This document shows, piece by piece, positions 34,124-40,945 of a stretch of DNA of 41,328 bases. The translations under genes were made by a program, and so were the position numbers. Source of the DNA: Burkholderiales bacterium (GTDB lineage: Bacteria; Pseudomonadota; Gammaproteobacteria; Burkholderiales; SG8-41); contig JAIETP010000030.1 in the NCBI GenBank assembly GCA_019744975.1, positions 1 through 41,328 of the forward strand. Reading direction: 5' to 3'. The number at the start of each line of letters is the position of its first letter. Position 1 is the first letter of the stretch. The notes beneath the pieces were generated by a model that ran no database searches, had not been told where the DNA came from, and was given only the letters and a program-made list of their open reading frames with translations.

Positions 34124-35245
34124 CTACGGGTTTTTCAGAAGTAGTACTGGAGAGCAACGCTCGTTCGGCTTCCCAGCCGCTTTGCTAAAGTTTACGCGTT
34201 GGCCTACTTGGGGTTTGACTCCCGCGCTGAAGAATTCGGAGCGATGAAAGAATACGGAGCCACCACCATCTACCGATATGTAACCGGCCGTAGCTGTCCC
34301 GCCATTTCGGTACTTAAGGGGATAGGTTTCTACCACACCAGTCTTTCTTGGAGTCGCCGAGTAGCACAAAGCCTCGCATCTTTGTAAGGCCTCGTCTGCC
34401 TTAATCCGAAGCGCAGGGTCAATCTGCAGACAGCCTTGCACTAGAGCCCACAGCTCCTGCTCAAGTTGCGCTGTTTCCTGATGCTTAGAAAACCATTCAG
34501 GCGGACTTACCTCGATCTTCCCGGTCAGTTGCGCCTGCGCCATTTTCATTATGGCTCCCTTGCCTGCACCGAACGGCGGCTTTCCGTGCAACAAATGGCA
34601 GGCGATTGCGCCGAGAGCCCAGATATCAGCTGGTTGTCCGACACTTGACCAATCGCTCCAGCATTCCGGGGCCAAATACGGAACTGCCCCGAGTAACGTG
34701 CTCGATGAAGTCAGGGTGTTGTTATTTTGCTCGAATTTCTCAATCTCAGCTTCCAATTCCTTCTCAGCGAGCTTTGCAATGCCAAAGTCGGTCAACTTGA
34801 TAATGTCAAAATGGCCATCGGCGGAGGTCATGATGTTGCTGGGCTTTAGATCACGGTGGCAAATGCCTACCCTGTGTGCAGCTTGAAGTCCCTTAGCAAT
34901 GTTATGTACGACCCAAGCGGTGAGCGACGGATCGAGAAAGAAAAACTCGCTCTCGAGTCGTCTGCCAAGGTCTTTCCCTTCAATGAACTCCTCTACTATG
35001 CAACGGTTAGCGCCTTCTTCGACGTAGTCAAGAGTCGCTGCCACATTTGGGTGCACGACGCGGGCGCCCATCTGCGCGCCTCTACTGAACCGCTTATCGA
35101 CGATCCCCTCGCGCGGCGTCTTCAGTGCAACGACTCGTTCCAGCGTAAGGTCGGAGCAGCGATAGACTTCTTGCATTCCACCCTCAAGGTGAAAAGCAAC
35201 AATCCTATACCGTCCTGCGATGACCTCGCCAGCCTTGAACTTCAT
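34124..35245 (-). CDS. Ser/Thr protein kinase with C-terminal cold-shock-like domain
   Basis: A 373-residue kinase. Residues 10-295 hold the catalytic domain: VVALKTP (K42), CHRDLKPSNIM (HRD 130-132), LTDFGIAKL (DFG 153-155), VPYLAPECWSDWSS and a DIWALGAI motif. All key residues are present, so it should be active. Residues ~312-370 are separate: GTATAGYISVDGGGSVFFHRSE...VGQRVNFSKA...ERCSPVLLL. This follows the order of a cold-shock domain (GxI...G..F.H...G..V.F), with RNP-1 and RNP-2-like strands. No transmembrane segment is seen. The ATG at 35245 overlaps the stop of kinase A (ATGA), so it is translationally coupled. Confidence 0.85.
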   Translation of the reverse strand: MKFKAGEVIAGRYRIVAFHLEGGMQEVYRCSDLTLERVVALKTPREGIVDKRFSRGAQMGARVVHPNVAATLDYVEEGANRCIVEEFIEGKDLGRRLESEFFFLDPSLTAWVVHNIAKGLQAAHRVGICHRDLKPSNIMTSADGHFDIIKLTDFGIAKLAEKELEAEIEKFEQNNNTLTSSSTLLGAVPYLAPECWSDWSSVGQPADIWALGAIACHLLHGKPPFGAGKGAIMKMAQAQLTGKIEVSPPEWFSKHQETAQLEQELWALVQGCLQIDPALRIKADEALQRCEALCYSATPRKTGVVETYPLKYRNGGTATAGYISVDGGGSVFFHRSEFFSAGVKPQVGQRVNFSKAAGKPNERCSPVLLLKNP

Positions 35246-36330
35246 AGGGCGACCTCCGGGTGCGACGAGAAGAATGTGACCCACTGCCTAGCTGCTCCCA
35301 GACTTTCTTCACCAAATCCAAGGACACACGCCTCGTGCAGCACATGGCCCGGTTCGGCCGGTATATTATTGATGCTGACCGAACCTCCAACTTCAGCGAT
35401 CGAGAATCGAAGTCCATCATAGGCCACCTTCAGTTGGCCCAACGTGCCGATCTTCAGCGAGACCGATGGTTGATTTGCAGACAGCTCAATCACCTTTTCA
35501 ATACCTTGCACAAAAAGACCGCGGTGCTTATTCCGACTGAGGTGCCTAGCTAATACAGAGCTGATCTGGCCAGCTGCGGGCCGATTTTTTGGCTGCGGAT
35601 CAAGACACGCATCGAGAACGTTGATAACTTCTTTGTGAAGACCATCAGCCTGCTTGTCAGCGGTTGGTATCACAGTGCTAATGGATGGGGCTCGCCCGGA
35701 CGTTTGCGGTGGCATCTCCAACAACTGCTTAGGAAATTTTGGATGGGCGAGCGCCCATGCGCATACCCCTAGAGCGTAGATATCCATCTCGGGCGTAATC
35801 GTCGCGCCTGGCACATATAGCTCTGGTGCTGCATAAATGAGCGTGCCCTTGTTTTGCTTTGTCTTGTAACCGCCATCCGGTGACGATATACCGAAGTCGA
35901 ACAGCTTGACGACACCAGCGGCAGATTCTTTGAAGTTTTCGAGTTTTAGGTCGCGGTGAATGATTCCCGCAGCATGCAAATCGCGAAGTGCACCTGCAAG
36001 CTGATAGAGGATTTTGAGATAACCCTGCGGATTACTCGTCGCCTCCTTATGGAATACCGAGAAATCTCGGCCGCGGAGACGCTCAATGACGATACCTGTA
36101 ATTTCGCCCTTCTCACTCGCGATGACGTCGTATATCTCAACGACATAGCGCGAGCGGGCCTTGCAAAGGCCTTTGAGTTCATTTTGAAGTTGAGCGTTGT
36201 TTGCTGGGTCCTGTATCACCTTCAAAAGAACAACTCTTTTAAGGAAAGTGTCCTCGAGGGGGATAACTGTTCCGAATCCGCCTGCGAGTACGCTCTTCGT
36301 CAAAGTCTTGTATCGCGGCGGAAGTTTCAC
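35242..36330 (-). CDS. Ser/Thr protein kinase with beta-rich C-terminal domain
   Basis: A 362-residue kinase. GGFGTV is the glycine loop, VVLLKVI carries K37, NELKGL E51, IIHRDLKLEN the catalytic loop (D127 region), LFDFGISS the DFG, and LIYAAPELYV the APE. All catalytic residues are in place. The C-terminal ~95 residues (from LFVQGIEKVIELS) are beta-rich: VAYDGLRFSI, GGSVSINNIPAEPGHVL and CVLGFG, ending SSHPEVAL. The GS-x-N-x-G-x-L-x-G order faintly recalls the end of an FHA domain, but I cannot name it. The start is GTG at 36330. It is soluble with no membrane helix. It is the middle gene of a phosphatase-kinase-kinase operon. Confidence 0.85.
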   Translation of the reverse strand: MKLPPRYKTLTKSVLAGGFGTVIPLEDTFLKRVVLLKVIQDPANNAQLQNELKGLCKARSRYVVEIYDVIASEKGEITGIVIERLRGRDFSVFHKEATSNPQGYLKILYQLAGALRDLHAAGIIHRDLKLENFKESAAGVVKLFDFGISSPDGGYKTKQNKGTLIYAAPELYVPGATITPEMDIYALGVCAWALAHPKFPKQLLEMPPQTSGRAPSISTVIPTADKQADGLHKEVINVLDACLDPQPKNRPAAGQISSVLARHLSRNKHRGLFVQGIEKVIELSANQPSVSLKIGTLGQLKVAYDGLRFSIAEVGGSVSINNIPAEPGHVLHEACVLGFGEESLGAARQWVTFFSSHPEVAL

Positions 36331-36359
36331 CCCTCGCTCCCTTTCTTCTATCTCTTGGC

Positions 36360-37481
36360 TTATTCGCTCTTTTTGTGTTCATTGCTGATCGTCACTTCAA
36401 TCTTCGGTCTGGCTTCTTTGGACTCGACCGTTTCAAGTCTTAGCTGTGGCTCGTTTACGGTTTCCCGGTACCGCTTCTTCTTAGCGATTTTCTTTTGCCT
36501 TGCTGGCTTGACACGCGCCTGAGTGGACTTGTCTTCGGCTATCCAATTGTTAGTCAGAATCTTGATCTTGGTTGACGACGACCACAAGGCGATTTCCGTT
36601 TGCCATCGACCAGCGGAGGTCCGCTCCTGTCGGCGACCACATAGTCGTTCCACATCGGCAATAGCAATCAACGAAGCGTTGTCCACACCGCCTACCCAAT
36701 TTGCGAGGGCAATGGCACGTCGAACAGCATCGGTGGGGGTGGTTGCACTTGCCACGGCAGTTTCGAAGTCCCTTGCCGCACGCCACAAACCGTCTGAACC
36801 CAGCACGGCGCCGAAACGAAAGCGATCCTTTGCGTACGTCTGGATGCGCAATTCATCAGCGGTTCTTCCACCCTCGCCAACTGCTTGGGAAAGTCGACCT
36901 TGCAGTCCGCGCGCTTTGATTAGATCGGCGCCGTTGCCCGGTAGATCTTTCAATTCGTTCTCGATCGTGTCGTCAATCGTAACCTGATCCAGCTTGTTCG
37001 AATTTGGATTCCAGCTGTACGCGCGGCTATCGCCTACGTTGGCACAGACAAAATGCCCGCTCGCCGTGGCAAGGAGCATTACCAAAGTCGTCGCTCCGCG
37101 TCCTTGAAGCTCCTTTCGGACAAGGTTGTCGGCTTGCCTAACAAGGGAAACAGCTAGTTCCTTCAAAGGGGAGCGTCCCTGTTGCTGGGCGAGGTCGACG
37201 ATGATGCTAGCAATGGCAAGCGCTGCTGCTTGGTCGCCCGACTCTGAACCACCGACACCATCACAAACGATAGCTACTGTGTACGTTTCTGTATTGGGTG
37301 CCGCGATGCGTGCAACTGCGATGCGATCTTCATTCCGTTCTCGCTTGGAACCTAGGTGCGTGGCCATTACGAGCCCCAGCTCGTCTATGACCACTTGCGC
37401 GGCATGCGACCCGACGATCTCGTCAAGGATTGCGGTTTGGAGCAAAGAGGCTCCGGGGGGGGGATACGAGGTTTGGACCAT
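36360..37481 (-). CDS. PP2C-family Ser/Thr protein phosphatase
   Basis: A 373-residue metal-dependent phosphatase. It contains KRERNEDR (D52), VCDGVGGSESGDQA (D74, metal), RGATTLV, ANVGDSRAYSW (D151), LGSDGLW and VDNASLIAIAD. These are the ordered PP2C motifs, so the enzyme should remove phosphate from Ser/Thr, most plausibly from the two kinases or their targets downstream. The C-terminal ~90 residues are a Lys/Arg-rich, charged tail outside the domain. It is the first gene of the minus-strand operon, with 29 bases to kinase A. The ATG at 37481 has no strong ribosome-binding site. Confidence 0.88.
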   Translation of the reverse strand: MVQTSYPPPGASLLQTAILDEIVGSHAAQVVIDELGLVMATHLGSKRERNEDRIAVARIAAPNTETYTVAIVCDGVGGSESGDQAAALAIASIIVDLAQQQGRSPLKELAVSLVRQADNLVRKELQGRGATTLVMLLATASGHFVCANVGDSRAYSWNPNSNKLDQVTIDDTIENELKDLPGNGADLIKARGLQGRLSQAVGEGGRTADELRIQTYAKDRFRFGAVLGSDGLWRAARDFETAVASATTPTDAVRRAIALANWVGGVDNASLIAIADVERLCGRRQERTSAGRWQTEIALWSSSTKIKILTNNWIAEDKSTQARVKPARQKKIAKKKRYRETVNEPQLRLETVESKEARPKIEVTISNEHKKSE

Positions 37482-37652
37482 AGTGCGTGTATGTTACCTT
37501 GAACAATTGGCTCTAGGGTACGGGTCGGCTGATCGCTGCGCCGATCACGTAAGTATTAATCACCATCATGCCCTCGCAATGTGAGTTACCCTTTTTCATC
37601 TTACGCCTCCGTCGTAAACTGCGCTTCCTGAATTAATAAAACGAGAAGCGTC
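37482..37652. other. Divergent island-edge intergenic region
   Basis: 171 bases between the PP2C gene and TctC 6. It holds the promoters of both but no ORF. A short TAAGTATTAATCACC at 37549-37563 recalls the first words of the A/T-rich element but is too short to be called a copy. The shift from A/T-rich to GC-rich coding occurs across this gap, so it is a candidate island boundary. No integrase or tRNA is seen. Confidence 0.5.
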
Positions 37653-38621
37653 ATGCGCAATATCTCCCTGCTATTTCTGATGCTGACCGCTGCGGGTGCC
37701 ACCGCATTCGTGGCCCCAGCCGTACGCGCGCAGAACTACCCCGTCAAACCCATCCGCATCATTTCCCCCTACACCGCCGGCGGTCTCGGCGACCTGGTCC
37801 CCCGCGCCATCGGTGGCGGACTGACCGAAGCCCTGGGCCAGCAGATCCTTGTTGAAAACCGTCCCGGTGCATCGCAGGCGATCGGCATGCAGCTCGTCGC
37901 GAAATCGCCGGCTGACGGTTACACGCTGGTGTACGGCAGCGTGACCAGTCTCGCGATCAATCCGGCGGTGACCAAGGATCTGCCTTATGACCCGGTCAAG
38001 GATTTCGCACCTTTGTCGCTGTGTGTGACCACGCCATTATTTTTGGTGTTGCATCCCTCGGTGCCAGCGAAGAACGTGAAAGAACTGATCGCGTTGGCGA
38101 AACGCCAGCCGGGCAAACTCACCTTTGCATCGGGCGGCAACGGTTCATCGAATCATCTGGCCGGTGAATTGCTGAAACTGCTCGCAGGCGTGGACCTGCT
38201 GCATGTGCCGTACAAGGGCGCGGGTCCGGCGATGATTGATGTGATGGCGGGGCATGTGGACATGATGCTGGGTGCGGCGGGGCTGGCTGAAGCGCGTGCC
38301 GGTCGCGTCAAGGTATTGGGTGTGACCAGTGCTAAACGTGCAGCTTCTGCGCCGGATCTGCCAACGCTCGCCGAAGCGGGTGTGAAGGGTTATGAATCGA
38401 CGATCTGGTTCGGCCTGCTGGCGCCGGCCGGTACGCCGCGGCCTATTGTTGATCGGCTGTCGCAGGAGATCGGGAAGGTGCTGCAGCAGAAGGCACTTCG
38501 TGAGCGTTTCAACACGGTCGATTTGACGCCGACCACGCCCGAGGGATTTGCTGCGCATATCCAGCGCGAGATTCCTAAGTGGCGGAAGGTGGTTACTGAG
38601 GCGAAGATTACGGCGCTTTGA
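37653..38621 (+). CDS. TctC/Bug-family periplasmic solute-binding protein (6)
   Basis: A 322-residue protein with signal peptide MRNISLLFLMLTAAGATAFVAPAVRAQ, then YPVKPIRIISPYTAGGLGDLVPR and VENRPGASQAIGMQLVAK. The Bug loop GGxxD is GGLGD here. GGNGSSNHLAGELLKLLAG and HVPYKGAGPAMIDVMAGHVDM are family blocks. The ATG at 37653 has GAGAAG upstream. It is the only plus-strand TctC here and precedes the FAD monooxygenase by 107 bases that hold a hairpin repeat. It may take up an aromatic or heteroaromatic acid for that enzyme, but this is inference. Confidence 0.9.
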   Translation: MRNISLLFLMLTAAGATAFVAPAVRAQNYPVKPIRIISPYTAGGLGDLVPRAIGGGLTEALGQQILVENRPGASQAIGMQLVAKSPADGYTLVYGSVTSLAINPAVTKDLPYDPVKDFAPLSLCVTTPLFLVLHPSVPAKNVKELIALAKRQPGKLTFASGGNGSSNHLAGELLKLLAGVDLLHVPYKGAGPAMIDVMAGHVDMMLGAAGLAEARAGRVKVLGVTSAKRAASAPDLPTLAEAGVKGYESTIWFGLLAPAGTPRPIVDRLSQEIGKVLQQKALRERFNTVDLTPTTPEGFAAHIQREIPKWRKVVTEAKITAL

Positions 38622-38648
38622 TTACGTTGCTCCTCGCTTCAAGTGCGC

Positions 38649-38690
38649 CCCTCACCCTAACCCTCTCCCCGTAAAAACGGGGAGAGGGGA
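38649..38690. repeat. Perfect hairpin repeat / terminator after TctC 6
   Basis: CCCTCACCCTAA is followed by a perfect 12-bp stem, CCCTCTCCCCGT (38661-38672) and ACGGGGAGAGGG (38677-38688), with an AAAA loop. The sequence type CCCTCACCCTAACCCTCTCCCC is a common interspersed repeat in proteobacteria. There is no T-tract, but it may stop or slow transcription from the TctC gene. Confidence 0.75.
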
Positions 38691-38701
38691 TAAGACGCAA
38701 A

Positions 38702-38729
38702 TAAGTATTTGATTTAATTCATTATTTTA
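38702..38729 (+). repeat. A/T-rich boundary element, copy 7
   Basis: TAAGTATTTG followed by ATTTAATTCATTATTTTA; its last base is the A of the monooxygenase ATG. No Shine-Dalgarno lies between it and the start codon, so this gene may be translated without one. Confidence 0.7.
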
Positions 38730-39877
38730 TGAAACCCCTCTCCATAGCGATTATCGGTGCCGGCATCGGCGGGCTGGCTGCTGCTGCGTTGTTGCGCCGT
38801 GCGGGACATACCGTGAATGTGTTTGAACAGGCGACGCAGTTTGCGCGTGTGGGTGCCGGCATCCAGATGGCGCCGAATGCGATGAAGGTTTTGCGTCTGC
38901 TGGGTGTTGAAGAGCGGCTGGTGAGCACGGCCTTTCAGGCGGATTTTGCCTTGAGCCGCGAATGGGACAGCGGCAAACCCAGCAGTGAATTGCCGCTGGG
39001 TGCTGAGGTGATGCAGAAGTTCGGTGCGCCATACCTGTTCCTGCATCGTGGTGATCTGCATGCGGCGATTGCCGATGTGGTGCCGCAGGACATCGTGCAT
39101 CTCGGCATGAAGCTGAAATTTTTTGATCAGAAGTCCGGCGGTGTTGATCTGCATTTCACGAATGGCGTGATGATCAAGGCTGATGCAGTGATCGGCGCCG
39201 ACGGTGTGCATTCGCTGATCCGCGAACAGATGCTCGGGCCGGAGAAGGCGCATTTCACCGGTCGGGTGGCCTACCGTACGACTTTCCCGGCATCACGCAT
39301 TCAGGGCGTGACCATGGCCCCTGTGCGCACCAAGTGGTGGGGACCGGACCGGCACATGGTGGTGTACTTCGTCACGCGCAACCGTGACGAGCTGTATTTC
39401 GTGACCTCGGTGCCGGAGAAGGCGGACTGGATTACGCCGGAGTCGTGGTCGGCGAAAGGCGATCTGGAGGAACTGCGTGCGCTGTATGCCGGGTTCCATC
39501 CGGAAGTGCAGGCGATCCTGCAGGCCTGCCCCGAAGTCTACAAATGGGGTTTGTTCGAGCGCGATCCGCTGTCGCGTTGGTCCGAGGGGCGCGTCGCGCT
39601 GCTCGGTGATGCCTGCCATCCGATGACACCGTATATGGCGCAGGGCGCAGCTTCTGCGCTGGAAGACGCGGCCATCCTGTCGCGGGTGCTGACGGGAGTC
39701 GAGGCCGATGGTTTGTCTGCTGCGTTCAAACTCTATGAAGCGATTCGCAAACCGCGCGCATCAGCAATCCAGGCTGGCTCCAGTGCCAATACTTGGCTGA
39801 AGGACAAGACCGATCCATCCTGGGTCTACGGCTACGATTCGACGACGGTACCGCTGACCGAGCCGGCTGCGGCCTGA
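38729..39877 (+). CDS. FAD-dependent aromatic monooxygenase, NicC-like
   Basis: A 382-residue class A flavoprotein hydroxylase, single component, NAD(P)H-dependent. IAIIGAGIGGLAAAALL is the FAD-binding GxGxxG motif, and VALLGDACHPMTPYMAQGAASALEDA the GD motif and FAD ribityl site. The overall arrangement is close to 6-hydroxynicotinate 3-monooxygenase (NicC): WWGPDRHMVVYFVTRNRDE, NTWLKDKTDPSWVYGYD. NicC decarboxylates and hydroxylates 6-hydroxynicotinate to 2,5-dihydroxypyridine. No other nic gene is present, so the substrate could instead be salicylate or 3-hydroxybenzoate. It has an A/T-rich repeat directly before its ATG and is convergent with the LysR gene, 4 bases apart. Confidence 0.85.
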   Translation: MKPLSIAIIGAGIGGLAAAALLRRAGHTVNVFEQATQFARVGAGIQMAPNAMKVLRLLGVEERLVSTAFQADFALSREWDSGKPSSELPLGAEVMQKFGAPYLFLHRGDLHAAIADVVPQDIVHLGMKLKFFDQKSGGVDLHFTNGVMIKADAVIGADGVHSLIREQMLGPEKAHFTGRVAYRTTFPASRIQGVTMAPVRTKWWGPDRHMVVYFVTRNRDELYFVTSVPEKADWITPESWSAKGDLEELRALYAGFHPEVQAILQACPEVYKWGLFERDPLSRWSEGRVALLGDACHPMTPYMAQGAASALEDAAILSRVLTGVEADGLSAAFKLYEAIRKPRASAIQAGSSANTWLKDKTDPSWVYGYDSTTVPLTEPAAA

Positions 39878-39881
39878 TGAT

Positions 39882-40823
39882 TCAGTGCGTCGGCGCTTCC
39901 TGGGTACTGCCGAGCATGCTACGTAAAGCACGCCGGTCCAGGGCGGGGGCAAGCGTTTCGATGAAATCGAAAGCAAAGCCGCGGAGATACTGGTTTTTTC
40001 GGATCGCCAGGCATCCGGTGTGGGACTCGAACAGATGGTTGACGTCCATCGCGCTGAGTCCCGGGTCGCGTTTGCTGTCATAAGCCAGCGCGGGAAGGAT
40101 CGCGATCCCCAGCCCCGCTTCGACGAATGCCTTGACCACGTCAATGTCGACGCCGGTAAAGGCGATGCGCGGGGTCAGTTTGCTCCTGGTAAAGGTCTCC
40201 CGCATTTTTGATTGTCCGTGCGAACCGACATCCAGGGTGACCAGCGGATAAGCGGAAATTTCCTTGAGGGTCACCCGTTTGGCTTTCAACAGGGGATGCT
40301 TGCGCGGCACCAGCAAAGTGCGGGGCAGCTTGCAGTAATCGATTAGCTGCAGCGCCGGGAATGATTTGGCCGGCCTTGCGGTAACGGCGATATCGGCCTC
40401 GCCGGAAGCCACGAGTTGCGCGACATGGGCGGGGTTTCCCTGCAGCAGTGCCAGTTCGACTTTGGGATGAAGCTCGACAAACCGCCGGAATACGTCGGGA
40501 AGGACGTAGTGTGCGAACGTGAATGTTGCTGCAACGACCAGCTTTCCCTTGTCGCCTTCGGTGAATTCACTCGCCACCGCCTTGATGTCGTCCATCTGCC
40601 GCAGTACCTGCTTGGCGATGCCGACGATCCTGCGACCGGGCTCGGTCATTTCAACAATGCGGCTGCCGTTGCGGATAAAAAGGTCCACCCCGAGTTCTTC
40701 CTCCAGCAGCCGGATTTGCTGGCTGATGCCCGGCTGGGAGGTATGCAACGCAGCGGCGGCATTGGAGAAATTGAGTCCCTGTGCCGCGATTTCGGTCAGA
40801 TAACGCAGTTGGTGGGTTTTCAT
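39882..40823 (-). CDS. CysB-like LysR-family transcriptional regulator
   Basis: A 313-residue LysR regulator of the CysB/Cbl subgroup. The N-terminal helix-turn-helix is LNFSNAAAALHTSQPGISQQIRLLEEELG, followed by a linker helix. The C-terminal periplasmic-binding-like effector domain (about 90-300) includes FVEAGLGIAILPALAYDSKRDPGL. CysB responds to N-acetylserine, but the effector here could differ, and no cysteine genes are seen. It is divergent from the UGSC-type gene and convergent with the monooxygenase, so it may control either. Confidence 0.9.
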   Translation of the reverse strand: MKTHQLRYLTEIAAQGLNFSNAAAALHTSQPGISQQIRLLEEELGVDLFIRNGSRIVEMTEPGRRIVGIAKQVLRQMDDIKAVASEFTEGDKGKLVVAATFTFAHYVLPDVFRRFVELHPKVELALLQGNPAHVAQLVASGEADIAVTARPAKSFPALQLIDYCKLPRTLLVPRKHPLLKAKRVTLKEISAYPLVTLDVGSHGQSKMRETFTRSKLTPRIAFTGVDIDVVKAFVEAGLGIAILPALAYDSKRDPGLSAMDVNHLFESHTGCLAIRKNQYLRGFAFDFIETLAPALDRRALRSMLGSTQEAPTH

Positions 40824-40945
40824 CGGGAGGGCGTGGCGCAGGCTGTCATTTGATAAGCAATGATTATTATATAAAACTTTATATTATTGGATGGTTATAG
40901 CAGTTGGGAATACGATAAACGGTCAATTTGATCGGGGGCGGGACA
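40824..40945. promoter_or_regulatory. Divergent promoter region, lysR / UGSC gene, with A/T-rich palindrome
   Basis: 122 bases, very A/T-rich in the middle. ATATAAA-AC-TTTATAT at 40869-40884 is a perfect 7-bp inverted repeat around two bases, flanked by more TTATT and ATTATT words. Such A/T dyads are typical LysR-type operators, so it is a candidate binding site of the CysB-like protein. GGGGGCGGG just before 40946 could serve as a ribosome-binding site. Confidence 0.55.

Noticed and set aside
33321-37481. Prophage, integron or transposon as the origin of the A/T-rich island
   Set aside because: No integrase, transposase, att-like direct repeat or tRNA was recognised at either edge.
34124-37481. 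Type VI secretion PpkA/PppA or TerY-P signalling module
   Set aside because: No vWA protein and no Tss/Tag genes lie nearby, and both kinases are soluble with other accessory domains.
37549-37563. Eighth copy of the A/T-rich element
   Set aside because: Only the first eight bases (TAAGTATT) match; the rest (AATCACC) does not.
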